A stretch of DNA of 64,000 nucleotides, taken from Paramecium tetraurelia. Lineage: Eukaryota; Ciliophora; Oligohymenophorea; Peniculida; Parameciidae. The stretch is from the NCBI RefSeq assembly GCF_000165425.1, contig NW_001799388.1, forward strand, positions 372,001-436,000, given 5' to 3'. Below the pieces are notes generated by a model, which was not told the origin of the DNA, did no database searches, and saw only the letters and a list, made by a program, of their open reading frames with translations. Shown piece by piece: positions 10,934 to 23,200 of the stretch (its first letter is position 1; every line of letters begins with the position of its first letter). Position numbers and translations under genes: made by a program.

Positions 10934-13461
10934 TCAATAATCCCAAAAAATAGTGTTTTTTATCATTTCTGAATATTATGCCATTTTCTTTTCGCAAAAT
11001 CTGAACATCTCATATTCTAAGGCTTATTTACAACTAATTCTCAGTGTTGGATTTACTTCTAATAGTCGATTCATCAGTTTTATTAATTATGTATCACCAT
11101 TCACTTACTACCCAATTTTTGGAATCTTCCCAAATAATAACTCATGCATTAACACACCAATGCTATAACAATCAACTTTATTATCGTATTTTTTGTTCAT
11201 AGTTATCTCTGGTGCCATATATCCTGGTGTTCCACAATATTGTTATGCACTAGTAGCTTTGATGCAGATTCCTAAATCGGCTAGTTTAATAACTTCTCCT
11301 TATAATAATATATTCTCTGGTTTGATATCTCTGTGAATGATTCCATATTAATGGAGATAATTAACTCCTTTCAACACCTGATAGATTATATCAATTATTT
11401 ATTTTTCAGTTAATTTTTTCTCTTTTCTATAATTGAATAAAGTAATATCACCCAATTCTAAAACTAAAGCAATCTAATATAATACTAATGAATACTTATT
11501 TATCATCGTTTATAACCCCATAACATTTGAGAATATTTGGATGTTGAATGCAACTCTGAATGCAAATCTCAGTTTTTATTAGTCCTTGAATACCCTTGCT
11601 AGTGATCACCGATTTCTAAATGATTTTCAAGGCTGTCAACATACCAGTTGTAGTATCACTATTTTTAGAATTAAAGCTTATACATCACTGAATAAACATC
11701 ACTAATGTTCCCTCTTCCCAAATACTTAATCTTTTTGAATCTATTCAAACTGGACTTATCATTCTTTGACATCTACATAAATCCCTTAGGTTGGTTGAAA
11801 GTCGGACTCTTAATTGGAGTATTGACTCCAACTGAAGATTATCTCCTTTCATTTGAACACACCGAAACATTCCTGACTGGCTTTTGTATCTCAATTTATA
11901 ACTTTTAGTCTTTGATTGATTACTATTTACTATGGGTTAATTGAGTCAAAGGATTTTATTTTTTTGACGTAGATATTAATTGTTTGATCTCCTCAATCTT
12001 TTTTCTGTTTTTTTCTAAATTTTACTCATATTAGAAGCATATTTTCGGTTAAACCTTAGCATTCTCAAAACATTCCTTATTAACAATAGACATTAAAGCA
12101 ATACTCATAATATTTTACTCACTATTCTTGTCTTGTTAAAGTTGAGACAAATGTACAGATTTTAAACTGAGTATTTATGGCTCATTATTAAAAAAGGGTT
12201 ACTCATAATTTAATTAATTGTTTTAATTAAATAATTGATCAATAGTATTTTATTTCGATTATTAATCTATTTAAACTATTTTAGAAGCTTTAATAATGCT
12301 TACAGATTCAATTTCTTAAGATGAATTACGTTGATCAAATTAGTCTATAGTATTCAAATAAAAATTTAAGATATTTGGTTTTCTTTGGCCAACGTCCCTT
12401 GCAAGTTATGAAAACTTAACTGAAAACAAGGATGCTTCAATTTAATTTTTATTTTCTTATTCTGATTCCTTTTTTATAGTAGATACTAAAATTCCTACTC
12501 TTGAGATCTTGTCTGCTTTAGTTTACCTCTCTAATATTTTTAATGAATGATTATATTTAGTTGATTCAAGATCAAACTTTGGTAATTTTTAGAGAGCTGA
12601 ACTATGGATAGTCTACTCCTATTTGAGATTACTAAAATTCAATTTGATTTCTTTCGATACTTCATCATTTTGATCCTGCTTCATAGAGTGAAATTGGAAT
12701 ATATTGTTATTACTGTGTAATAAGACTGATTGTTATAATTTCACATCCTCTTTTAAAATGGAGAAATCTTGAAATACTAATTCTGAATTTATGTTAGTTT
12801 AGTCTTTTTCCATTAAGTAATATTTGGGGACATTTTTTTTTTAGAGTATTTCTTTCAACGAACAAATTTCATATTCATTAATACTTTTGACAGCCATACT
12901 ATTTGATTTTGATAAAGTTGCATTACAAAAGGTTTGTTTGAAATTGAATCCTTGCTCTTGGTTGGGAAACTAGCGATTAATCTTGAGGGACTCGTCTATT
13001 TTAATTGGACTAGATTTGTTGATAGTTTGCAGATTTAGTTTAATGAACAATTCATTTGCTCTTTTTTAAGGGGAACTCAAGACCAAGCAATCTGAAAAAC
13101 TCAATAGCTTTGATATTTTTAAACTTGATGGAATAGAAGATGGGTCGATGCAAAGGGGAGTTATTTATTAAGTTGGTTTGAAATTGCAATTTAATCGAAT
13201 TCTGGGTTTAGGCTTTACTTTATTTTAAAAGCTGATTGGCTCTTACTTCTTGAGTGGTTTTAGACTGATCATAAGGTAATTGCAATTTCGTTTATCATCT
13301 AAGTCCCAAATGCGAATTCCAATCTTGTTAGTTTAAAAATTGGAGTAGGATCTGGTTGGAAGTTTCTTGTCTGTATTTTCATTGTTACTCAAGGCTCGTT
13401 TGAGGTTGTCTTGAAGGATGTTTAATTTGTCCCTTAATCTTTCAGGTAAGACATCTGTCAT
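10934..13461 (-). CDS. Ser/Thr protein kinase with a ~570-residue N-terminal extension
   Basis: An 826-residue product in three exons; introns 11474-11495 (22 nt) and 11659-11683 (25 nt) both fall in the kinase domain, which spans about residues 575-820. Visible motifs: Gly-loop LGRGNISDV, the Lys in TALKII, catalytic HRDIKPENILL, ADLGI in place of DFG, and GTPGYMAPE. All catalytic residues are present, so it should be active. The N-terminal half is Ser/Asn/Gln-rich, low in predicted fold, and probably regulatory. The kinase part looks closest to ciliate Aurora/PLK-like or calcium-independent single-domain kinases, but I cannot place the subfamily. The ATG at 13459-13461 overlaps the stop codon of the upstream minus-strand gene (ATGA). 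A later in-frame Met at 12108 could start a shorter form. Confidence 0.8.
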
Positions 13462-13739
13462 AATTATTAAAATTATAATATCAATTATGGTCTAACCATT
13501 TTTATATGTCTGCTGTAAGAGTATGTATGTTTATTCTGGGATCTAATTAAACTGTTCACATGCAATTATTCGAGCGATTCATTGTGCAGATATTCCACCG
13601 TTAATAATTTAGGATCGGTTGTTCGATAGTAATGTTTGACTTCTGGCACATAGTCGTACTCTGGCTTTCGTACTCGACGTAAGGAACCCTGAGTGAATCT
13701 CTTGTTTAATTCAAAGAATGAATTGGGAGTTGAATTCAT
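13458..13739 (-). CDS. Small hypothetical protein
   Basis: A 93-residue basic, Tyr-rich product (contains RRVRKPEYDYVPEVKHYYR). No family recognised. The frame extends further upstream to an ATG at 13877, but that would overlap the start of TRM13 on the other strand, so the ATG at 13739 is preferred; it leaves a 62-nt divergent spacer. The stop codon shares two bases with the kinase start codon. It may instead be joined by an unseen intron to something else. Moderate support only. Confidence 0.45.
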
Positions 13740-13801
13740 AATTAATGTAATAAATTGAGAGGTGTCAATTTTATAATGTGAAAAAGAATCGACCCTGCAA
13801 T

Positions 13802-14974
13802 ATGGAGGTGTACAAACCTGGCGGCTAATATTGCGTATTCCACGGGTAACAGGAAATAGACTGGATTGAATGCCCATTGGACCCGTCTCACAAAGTCAAA
13901 AAGGTTAAGATGGACAAACATCTCAAAATCTGTAATAAGAAGAAGTTGGAGGAGGAATTGAAGTAGAATCCTTTCTTCAAAGAGAAGATCAATCTTGAAG
14001 AGGATGCTCAATAGAAAAAAGTGAAATTGCAAGCAATCTCCAAGGAATAGCTGGGTGAATTAATTGAAATGATACCTGAGGCCTTCAAAAAGGCTATTGC
14101 CTTATATCAAGAATATTTGGGTAAAATAGGAGAATAAACAGAAAATTGTTACTCTTACATTTTAGATGAAAATATAGAAGAGGCCCAATAAAAGATTTCA
14201 GACAAAGAAAAAGATCTACAATAAGTGGAATTATTGACCTAAATAATGGACCAATATAATCTCATCAATAAAGATATGGCTTACATTGAATATGGAGCTG
14301 GCAAAGGGAGGTTTTCACATCAAATTGCAGAGAAGCTTAAGGAAAAAGACAACTCTATGGCTACTCATGTTTTAATTGAAAGGGAACCGAGGAAGTTAAA
14401 ATATGACAGATTTCATAGAGATAACAAATTTTTCATAAGGTGTAAGATGGATATCAGGGATTTTAATTTAAAAATTTTAGAGTAGCAATTAAAAGATCAA
14501 GGTTATGATAAGGAAATTAAATATGTGGGAGTGTGTAAACACATGTGTGGAGGTGCCACTGATTTGACTCTTAATTCACTATTAACTTAAGAGAGATTTC
14601 CTGTGGGAATGACTATAGCCACTTGTTGCCATCATTTGTGTGATAAGAACACATACAAAGTATATATGTAATAATGATCAAATTAGAATTTGCCTTTTAT
14701 GAATCAAATCAATGTGCCTGAACATCTAATTGAATTGTTATTTTAAACTAGTAGTTGGTATGTGAGTGGGCCAATAAATTTATAGAAGAAAATCAAGAAT
14801 GAAGAGGAAATCAACACAAATCAAAGAAAGACTTTAGGGAAAATGGCAAAAAGAATCATTGATATTGGCAGAGTATTATACGTACATTAAATAACAGAAT
14901 TAAAAGTAGTTCTAAGGAAGTATTGCGAATAGTAATTGTCACCTGAAAATTTTATTATTTTATTATATAAATGA
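13802..14974 (+). CDS. TRM13: tRNA:m4X modification enzyme TRM13 (2'-O-methyltransferase)
   Basis: TRM13 methylates the 2'-OH of position 4 in the acceptor stem of some tRNAs. The 380-residue product has the family layout: an N-terminal Cys/His zinc segment (about residues 7-45) including CPLDPSHKVKKVKMDKHLKIC, a linker helix, then a Rossmann-type SAM domain with YIEYGAGKGRFSH (motif I), LIERE and the signature KHMCGGATDLTL and CCHHLC. The C-terminus has the GKMAKRIIDIGRVLYV helix. One intron, 14660-14686 (27 nt), removes a TGA; exons sum to 1146 nt. The start at 13802 is fixed by the zinc segment. The stop lies 9 nt from the stop of the convergent pseudokinase gene. Confidence 0.88.
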
Positions 14975-14983
14975 ATATCAATA

Positions 14984-16392
14984 TCAAATTTATTATGGTC
15001 TTGCTGAATTTGGCTAATAAAATGGATATGCTGATGTTGAATTAGGAGCTACCGATTGTGGAGGCGATGTTTATTATGAGTTATAATTTTACAAGGTAGA
15101 GGACACCCTTTGTCTTTTATTAATAATGTTTTATATTGGTTAATTTGAATTAGTTATGGCAAAGGTGGGTGTGTTTTAGGAATGTAATTGGGAATCTGCA
15201 TTCAGTTGCATCGATTAATTTTATTATGAAATGCTTTAAGAAACATAAGTTTGAGATATTGGTGGATTTAATACCATTTTTAATTGTTAACAGCTTTACA
15301 TTACTCTTGGTGTTGTATTAGGAGAAATAACTAATGGACCCTACATTTAGGAGCTTTGATCCTTTGGTTTAACTGACTCAATAGTGGGAATATTTTGTTT
15401 TGTTATTTAAGGACATAGTTTGATGTCTGAATAAAACGGTTAAGCATTTTCTTCCAAGCTCTTAAATGGGTTAATGAAACTCTAATCTCAGAAAAATAAT
15501 TACTTTAATATCTATCCATGATTGTCTTTCAGAAGGGTTGTCAAGAAGCATTTTTTAGATTAAACCATTTAAGAGTTCAGAATATTTACATTTTGTCTAT
15601 TGAAGACTCAAATATATTTGATTTTTGTCTAGTTCTTAATTGGGAGTATAGAATTTAGTATATCTACTCAGAGTTGTTAGACACAATAACACTATTCCAA
15701 ATGCATAAACATCACTCTTGAAACCGTTCACTGATGGAAATGGAATTCCTCTTTGTAATTACTCTATCTGTTCTGGAGATAAAATGGCAGTTGAATTCTT
15801 GAGTGCCTAATCATAAGATGAGTCAATTTGAAATATATGATTAACTTCCTATTATTATAATTTAGATTACAAATATTTTGATGCCATCATCTAACGCATA
15901 GATAGTGTTAGGGTTGATGTTACCAATGGTTTTAAAGTGAGATTACAAATATTCTGCACAATCAACAAATTAGAATATAATATCCCATATGGCTTATTCA
16001 GAAAACTTATTGGCTCTTACTCATAATAATAGGAATCGTACTTTTTATCAATTATCTGTTCTAAAGTGCAAATTCCTGGATAATCATAATAGACTTTGTA
16101 TAATGCTTAGTCTCCACTACATGTTCCTGAACATTTCTCTAAAGCCAAGGCTCTTAATAAGCTTGGATGCTTAAATTTAGTTTTTTACAGGAAATACTCT
16201 TTATCAGGAACATATGTCAGTTTACCTAATTAATTTTGAATAATCATGTGTACTAAAGATTTTAACTTTTTTGTCTGGGATATATTAATAAATATCGATA
16301 TTTCCAAGAACAGCATGCTTAGAGTTGGTTTCATACAAGTCGAATGAATGTTTTAATTGTTCGCTCCAATTCACTGTCATATTATTACCCAT
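14984..16392 (-). CDS. Protein pseudokinase with Ser/Gln-rich C-terminal tail
   Basis: A 436-residue product in five exons; introns 15482-15503, 15849-15870, 16016-16041 and 16226-16253 (22, 22, 26 and 28 nt; the third ends in AAG). A kinase-like fold is indicated by the helix E region (IIFQFVDCAEYLQSHF), the APE-like LSPEQ segment, the DVYAFGIVLLCL helix F and the final ERQSWIDIK. The catalytic loop HRDxxxxN is replaced by GNINPNTIYAL, DFG by a non-matching EVN, and neither a Gly loop nor a clear VAIK Lys is present, so phosphotransfer is not expected. The start MGNN could be N-myristoylated. Residues after ~290 are Ser/Pro/Gln-rich. Convergent with TRM13. Confidence 0.75.
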
Positions 16393-16414
16393 ATAACAAA
16401 ATAAATTAATTAAA

Positions 16415-17799
16415 TCAAATGTATCGTTTATAGGTATTAATTAATCCAGGAGTATTCTCTTGATCTTCCTAATTACCCAATACAGCCTAGACTGCCTTCT
16501 TGATCTAATTTCTTTTGACAATCTCATTCTTCATTCTTTTCATTTGTTCCCCCTGGAAAGCCACCACAACAACAGTAATATTATCCAAAGTTCTCCTATT
16601 GATACTTTCCTTCAAGACTTATTCTACTCCAATACTACAGCCCTGATGTATATTAGGATTAGTATCCAATTCTTTAGTCATGATATCAACAACTTCATTC
16701 GATGACATTTTATCAAATATTCCATCGCCTAAATTAGATATCAAAATATTACTTGCAAGTACAATATATTGATGATCGTCTTGAATTTTAAAGCTTCTTA
16801 GTTCTGGTTCTGCCACTACAACATTTGGTTTTCCTCCAAACCTTTCTAATTTAGCCTCAATATCTCCAAAAGTTCTACTCACTGATAATCTTCCAGGTAA
16901 AACTCGAAGAGGTCCAACAAATACTTATTAATCATCTTATTATTATTAAGTTCTTAAATTAATAATTAAATTGATTACTGATATATCTTTCCACCTGCCT
17001 TCTATATTCTTAGTTTTTCAAGTTCATCACATGGTTTGTGATCTCGTGACAATGGCAATGCTGATTTATTATTACCTCCACATAACACTGCTCTGCTGTC
17101 TCCAACATTTGCGACATAACAAACATCGCCTACTAATAAAGCCACTATTGCACAAGATCCACTTCTTTCAGCTATTCCTTTGTTGAATTGAGATATTGCG
17201 AATTCTTGGAAATACTATTCTGCTGCTGCGAAACCCTTTCTTAATGCTTCATATGGATTCCAAGGAAAATCTAATTCTTTTATTACAAATTGATGTAAAT
17301 TATCTCTTAAGAAGTCTGCACATGCAGCTCCTCCATGGCCATCATAAACACCAAAAAAGGAACATCTAGGCCAAGTCTCATGTTATCTATTTTATGGTTT
17401 AACGATATTCAATATTATAGATACTCTATCCTCATTATAATCTCTTACGATCCCTTAGTTTGTGTTTGCAGCATATGCTCTAATTATACCATTTTCATTG
17501 CTAGAACATCGAGTAGGTTCATAATTTGGTAATTTACTATTTCTTGTTAGTACTAAACCTTCTTAACTAAAATAAGCTGGTTGAGCAACGGCTTTCAATT
17601 TTTGAGTAGGACTCTAATCAAGATGTTTTTCAGAGTAACGATATTTGTTATTCTCCATAGATCGATTAATGTTTTCTGCTTAAAAAGGTCGCTTAAATGG
17701 CATCTTTGGAGAATGGGAAGGAAGATTAACACTATAGGCAGGATCTCGATTATCTCTTACTTTCAAAGCATCCCAGAAGTACTTTTAGTTTTTGTACAT
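16415..17799 (-). CDS. PP2C-type protein phosphatase
   Basis: 444 residues; introns at 16729-16752 (24 nt) and 16953-16978 (26 nt, ending in AAG) restore conserved motifs. PP2C motifs in order: SFFGVYDGHGGAACADFL, RSGSCAIVALL, CYVANVGDSRAVL, SRDHKP, GGKIYQ, RVLPGRLSVSRTFGDIEAK, IVLASDGIFDKMS and RRTLDNITVVVVAF. All metal-binding Asp positions are present, so the enzyme should be an active Mg/Mn-dependent Ser/Thr phosphatase. The N-terminal ~150 residues are polar and family-specific. It is unrelated in detail to the PP2C at 9.5 kb, so not a recent tandem copy. The stop lies 23 nt from the start of the pseudokinase on the same strand. Confidence 0.88.
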
Positions 17800-17838
17800 T
17801 GATTTGAAATTTAACTACTAATTTTTATTAATATTGTT

Positions 17839-18837
17839 TCATTTAATTTTAAATATTTATGCTAAGCCCTATCTGAATTAATTTATATTGTATTCCAATA
17901 AAAATGGTCTTTCCAAGTTCTCTGATTTCAAGATACTTATTAACGAAATGCCCCTAAAAAGATATTCTAACAATATTACTCATTCACTGTCTAATAAATT
18001 AAGATAGATCCATCTGATAACTTTATTTAGCTTTGGCCAGCATCATCCAATTTTCCATATATGCACGTCACATCTATGAAAACATCAATCATTTCAGAAC
18101 AAAGCTAAAAGTTAGTGCTATGAAAATGTTAGGAATCACTAGCCAAGTATAATTTTGAGTAGATTTCGAATAAAAAGGATTTCTCTATCCTGCATGCTAG
18201 ATTGAATGAATCTAATAATGTTTATATAGATTATGAATATGGCAATATTCTTTGGATTACCTTACTAAAATGTTCCAAATATGAGTGATCGAAGATGGAA
18301 GTGACATGAAAATCAACCTTAATTTAATTCATGCCATTCTTGGATAGTTCATCTGAAATGTCTTTTTGGATTTATTAGAGCAATTCTTAAATTCATTCTT
18401 CATAATTACCATTCTTTTTGTTGTCTTCGATGTCAGGATCTACTTTGTGAATAAAGCAATGACATTCACAGTGAGGGGATCTTTATTTAACCGTTTGGAT
18501 GGCCTGTCTCAAATATTAGACGGCCTCATTAAATGGTTCTGCCTATAGAAATACATATAGAACACTTTATTACTTAGGAATCGATAACGTAGATCATCAG
18601 ACTGCAAGTTTCCATGGCTGCGATTTCAGGTGGCTGTGGATCATTCAAATCATAATGACCAGAAAACTCATAAATCTTAAAATGAATGTGGGATCCTAAG
18701 TTGACTGCCACTGATTCCATTCTATTTGTTGGGTCCAATTGGAATGTTCTGAAGATTTCAAGCTTTTGGAATATCACTCTGATCATAGAGGTTTTTCCAG
18801 ATTTGGTCAGTCCAAACATACAGATGTCGTTGTTCAT
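17839..18837 (-). CDS. RRAGC: RagC/D (Gtr2)-type small GTPase
   Basis: Rag GTPases sit on lysosome-like membranes and relay amino-acid status to TORC1 as RagA/B-RagC/D dimers. The 305-residue product begins with MFGLTKSGKTSM (P-loop G-x4-GKT/S), has a FQLDPTNRMESV segment and YEFSGHYDLNDP (the Rag-type degenerate G3), and FIHKVD (G4 position, as in RagC). The C-terminal roadblock-like domain ends with an ERPFLLEYNINQFRQGL helix. Introns 17954-17979 (26 nt), 18386-18409 (24 nt, AAG) and 18543-18573 (31 nt) each restore a conserved block; exons total 918 nt. The FIHKVD and FEI-SKLYLASDS segments favour RagC/D over RagA/B. The start codon is 17 nt from the divergent gene's start. Confidence 0.85.
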
Positions 18838-18854
18838 TAAATATATTTAAATAA

Positions 18855-20146
18855 ATGTAATTTTTGGTAAAATCTTCACGTCGTGTTGGATTTTTCGGTT
18901 TTGCTACAGCTACAGCAACACATAAAGATATTGCAGGAAAGAATTTCTTGAAATTCTAAAGCAAATACGCTGAATATGTTACTCAATTCAATTAAAAGCT
19001 GTAAGCTATGTCTTTGTAAACTTTGATAGTGAAGCAATTGAAAAAGAGAATAAGGCTCCAAATGTCGCACCCCAAGGCAAAGCATTCGAACACCCATACA
19101 ACAATCCACACAACCCTGTAAATATGAGTGGTGTAAGTGCTAATTCCTAAGTTAGATCAAATCATCTGAATTGTTTTACAACTTTATTGGACCAGAATAA
19201 GTCTCCCCACATTATGAAAATTTCCTCGTGGCTAGAAAATACCTCCTTCTTACATATGGGGGTTTGATTGTTATTGGATTTGCTGCAGGCACTACTAATC
19301 TTCATTGGATTGCTAAATCATCATTCTTGCCATTCCTATTCTGGATGCAAATTATGTACTTCTACTTGGAAGGTCGTAAATCATTCATGAAACCATTGCT
19401 TGCTAGATTTTATAGAAGAGTTGCTGGAAATGAGTGTTTCTAACTTGATCAATATTACCATGAAAACATGCAACTCAAAATCAGAACACTCCTTGAAGCA
19501 GCCAAAGGATAAATTGAATATGGTTAATTACATAAGGAATTTAAGGATGTTAAAGCAGAATTAATTAACACAGTATGTGTTTATCAAATATAATTAAGTT
19601 CCTCATGAATGAATAATTAAATCTCCAAAGACATGTTGCAGAGAGATCTTCAAATATTCTTAAATAAGCATAATAAGCTGAATAAGTACGTAGATTCACT
19701 AATTTAAGATCAATCAAAATAGACTTCTTTCAGATATCATTGAAGCTGCTCAAGAGTCACTTGAAACCAATCTTAAGAACAATCTTCCAGAAATTCAAAA
19801 GGCCTTATTCAAATCTGCTCTTAGAGGATTAGCTTAAGGAAAGATGACTTATGAAAATGATCCCTTAATTGATATGATTCTCAAGACCATCACAGAACAT
19901 GTCAGCAAAATCTAGAACCTTTCACCAGCTGAGTAACTATATATTTAATAATCCTTTTAGATAGAAGAAATTGATCTCACTCAGCAAAGACTAATTGGCT
20001 GCCATCCAAGCTAATGATAAAAAGTATTTATACTTTATTATAAATTCAGAGCAAAGGAAGATTTCTTAAGAGCTGAACCAAAGATTGATTAAACCCTTAA
20101 GAACTACGATAATGTTAAGAGACAACTAGCCTCTTGGGGATAATGA
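18855..20146 (+). CDS. Mitochondrial inner-membrane protein, possibly ATP synthase subunit b-like
   Basis: 378 residues in seven exons; introns 19001-19029, 19133-19155, 19573-19598, 19686-19708, 19933-19960 and 20024-20049 (two end in AAG), exons total 1137 nt. The N-terminus is basic and hydroxylated (SSRRVGFFGFATATATH), like a mitochondrial presequence. Two hydrophobic helices lie at about 110-130 and 138-156, followed by a long helical, charged region (QRHVAERSSNILKQAQQAEQ) to the end. This plan, two membrane helices then a long matrix helix, fits a peripheral-stalk subunit b of F1Fo ATP synthase, which is highly diverged in ciliates. The subunit assignment is an inference; mitochondrial membrane location is better supported. 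Confidence 0.6.
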
Positions 20147-20226
20147 ATATGAATATTAATACATTGTTAAATCAAATCAAATACAATAGATTATATACTA
20201 ATTAATAACGCAAAAAAATTTAACTA

Positions 20227-23200
20227 TCAATGATCAGGGATTGCCAAAAGTTTATATATACACCTTATCATTTATAAACACTTTTATATATTTCTAAAAT
20301 ATATATAGAATGATACTTTAAGAATCTCTGATTTTCCGAATTTGACGATTAATGCAAAGAATAGTAAAATCTGAATGCTGGAATAGACTATATATTCCAA
20401 TATAAAACTGCTCATATAAGCAGCTCCCCACAAAGTAGCTTCTAACATTGATTGATATTTAGCAACACTGCCAAATATAATAAATAAAAAGAATAAAACG
20501 CTTAAGATTGCTAAATTAAACCCTGTGTAATTGAGGCACATTTTTTCTGACTTCAGAAAAACTTGCAGTAGCCTTCTGTAAATTAAGCCAAATAGGGTCT
20601 ACAAGATTGAAAGTGCTATTATTGTATTCAAATTAATGATCTACATTCATATAATAGATTTACTTGTCCAAAAAATGTCAAAATACTTATTTCTCCTAAT
20701 AAAGAAACATATAACATTATAGATCTATAAACTCTAGAACAATCTTTATCATACAAATAATACAGACTAAGTACTTTATGATTGATCTAAATCAATAAGA
20801 AAATATATTACTTCAAAATAGGTTAGTAAGGCTTTCCAGAAAGTTATACTTTAAGTAGTATATTTCTTATACAAAGATTCTTCATCATTTGATTGCTATT
20901 TTCTAAATGTTGAATGTGATTCTGAAGGAGCACCTTTGGCATTTGGACTATTTTCAGTTTTTGATTTGGGAGATGTTTCTCCTTCAGTTTCTTCAATGAT
21001 TCTTCCCGAGCAAACATTTGTGGTTATACCAATACTTTTCTTGCTTGCCAACATTTTGTTGTAATACTCGAACTGAGGTCGCTTTAAGGTCTTATCATCA
21101 TTAGTGATTTAACTGTCATTGGTGCTAAAAATAGTTTTCTTTTGAGTATCCCTTCTGATCACTATTCTATCAACAGGTTGTATTCTCTTTTCAGAATCTA
21201 TATCCCCTACATTTATGATGCCTCCTGCCTTCTCAGCTACGAGGTCCCAATCAACCGGAGCTACTTTGGTGGAATTATATAGGAATTCTTCATTCTTCTG
21301 CTAATCAATTCTAAATCCATAAAAGAGGAACCACAAAAACAGAATTGTGTATATTATCACTATGTAAGTAAATATGATGGACTGGTATTCACATTTAAGC
21401 ATCTTATGTATAGTATCCAGAGAGAAGAATTAAACAGCTTCATCAAGTATTTGTTGAGTCGCTTGCAAAATTGTGGTTGATGAAATATATTAGCATTAGC
21501 AAATAGTTTTCTTATCTTCATGAATAGTTTTACAAGCATCTAGACTCCAAGCATCTTCCACTTTAGTTACACATTCTACAATCAGATTTTCATCATTATT
21601 TTCAAATTCATATCTGATAGCCTAGGATGTGCTTATATTTAAAATTAATGTTTAACTAGAAAGTTTTTTAATTTCAGGTTAATATAAAGAGTAATTGCTT
21701 TAAATCTCAGGATAGTTCATAAAATAATCATCATGAATAAATGGGTTTGTCTCATAGTTAACCATTTTATATGAGTAGGTATCCGATTATAATTGCTATT
21801 AATTATCCTTTTGTCCAATACTTTATGGTTCAGTTAAAGAACTGCTTATTAAGTTCTACAATACTTTTTAAGTAGCTTTTTAAGTAGAAAGATTAAATGA
21901 ATTTGTGGTTATGGTTTATAAATTTCCATTGATTATTTAATTTTGCAATTAAATTTCAGTGATGATATTGATTGAATCCATAATCAAATGGTTATTCGTT
22001 CTCTTACTTTCATTATCAGAATCGCTAATTAAGATTCTTGTTTGCTATTGATATACTCTATTTAATTCAAACATTTCATCTAGATACTTTGCGATTTCTA
22101 CTGTTTCTTCCAATAAACTTAGTTTTTTAAATTCTTGCACTGTGTGTTCGTACTTGTTATAATCAGTATTTTGCAAAGTGCCCATCAACAGTTATATTTC
22201 AGTGAGCCTTTCCTTCTATTATAATAACTCTTAGTTTATATCACTCAATCCCAAATTCTTATGAAATATAGCCAAGTTTTTTAAGGTCATCAATTATTTT
22301 TGAGCAATGCATTTGCAATTAGAGAAATAAAATATTTATTCCTATAATATTTACTAAACTTTTATTGAGTTAGTTTTCCCTTCAAATAATAAACTTGCAG
22401 TGTAGATTAAGGTTTCACTTATAGATACTGGATTAACAACTAATTATTCAAAAAATCCTTATTCATATAAAAACTCAAATGACTTTGTGTAGTTGCTGAT
22501 TCCATTTAGATTGTCTTTTACTTAAACCATCAATTAAATATTTCCATTGCCTGTCAATTTAGTATGAAATAAGTTGCTGTATTAGTAATCAAACAAAATG
22601 ATGCCTTTCTATATTTTATTAATAGAATAATCAAAATTTAGATCGGAGATATTTAAATATAGAACCAATCTATACTACAAAGGAAAATTATCATCCTAAC
22701 AATTATTTATTAGAATCGAGAAATCAGATAAGCTAGATGCATTCTATGAATCAAATTCTATTCTGCATTGCAAAGGGGGTATATTAATGTTTAAAGGTAT
22801 TGTAACCTGAGATGGCAGAAAGTAATCAGGATTGTAAATGTTAATCTTTAAAGTCATATGTTTTGTTAATTCCTCGACTCTAAAATAATGCCAAAGACTT
22901 ATTTACAACTCTAAATAATCAAACCTAAAGTGCTTTATCAATAAGTCTGAATTTGCCAATATGGCAGTATATAATAACATATCAGGATTTTGGACTATTT
23001 CAAGATATTTAAATTTAAAAAGTAGTTAATCATAGTAGTTTATGTATCCATCATTAATATCTGGATATGATTCATATTGTATTTTTGGACACTGGATTCA
23101 ACAACAGTTATTGTAATCTATTATTGTAAATCTTGATAGCGAGCTACGAACAAATAAATAGAAAAAGGAATCAAAGTATTAGGCTAGATTGTCAGAGTTG

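Noticed and set aside
13742..14032. Minus-strand hydrophobic frame, and an extended start at 13877 for the small minus gene
   Set aside because: Both lie opposite the zinc segment of TRM13, which is clearly coding on the plus strand.
14975..15430. Plus-strand open frame beginning MNINIKFIMVLL
   Set aside because: It is antisense to the Ser/Gln/Pro-rich tail of the pseudokinase gene, which continues in frame from conserved kinase segments.
16460..17186. Several plus-strand frames of 65-81 codons
   Set aside because: They lie opposite PP2C motifs on the minus strand.
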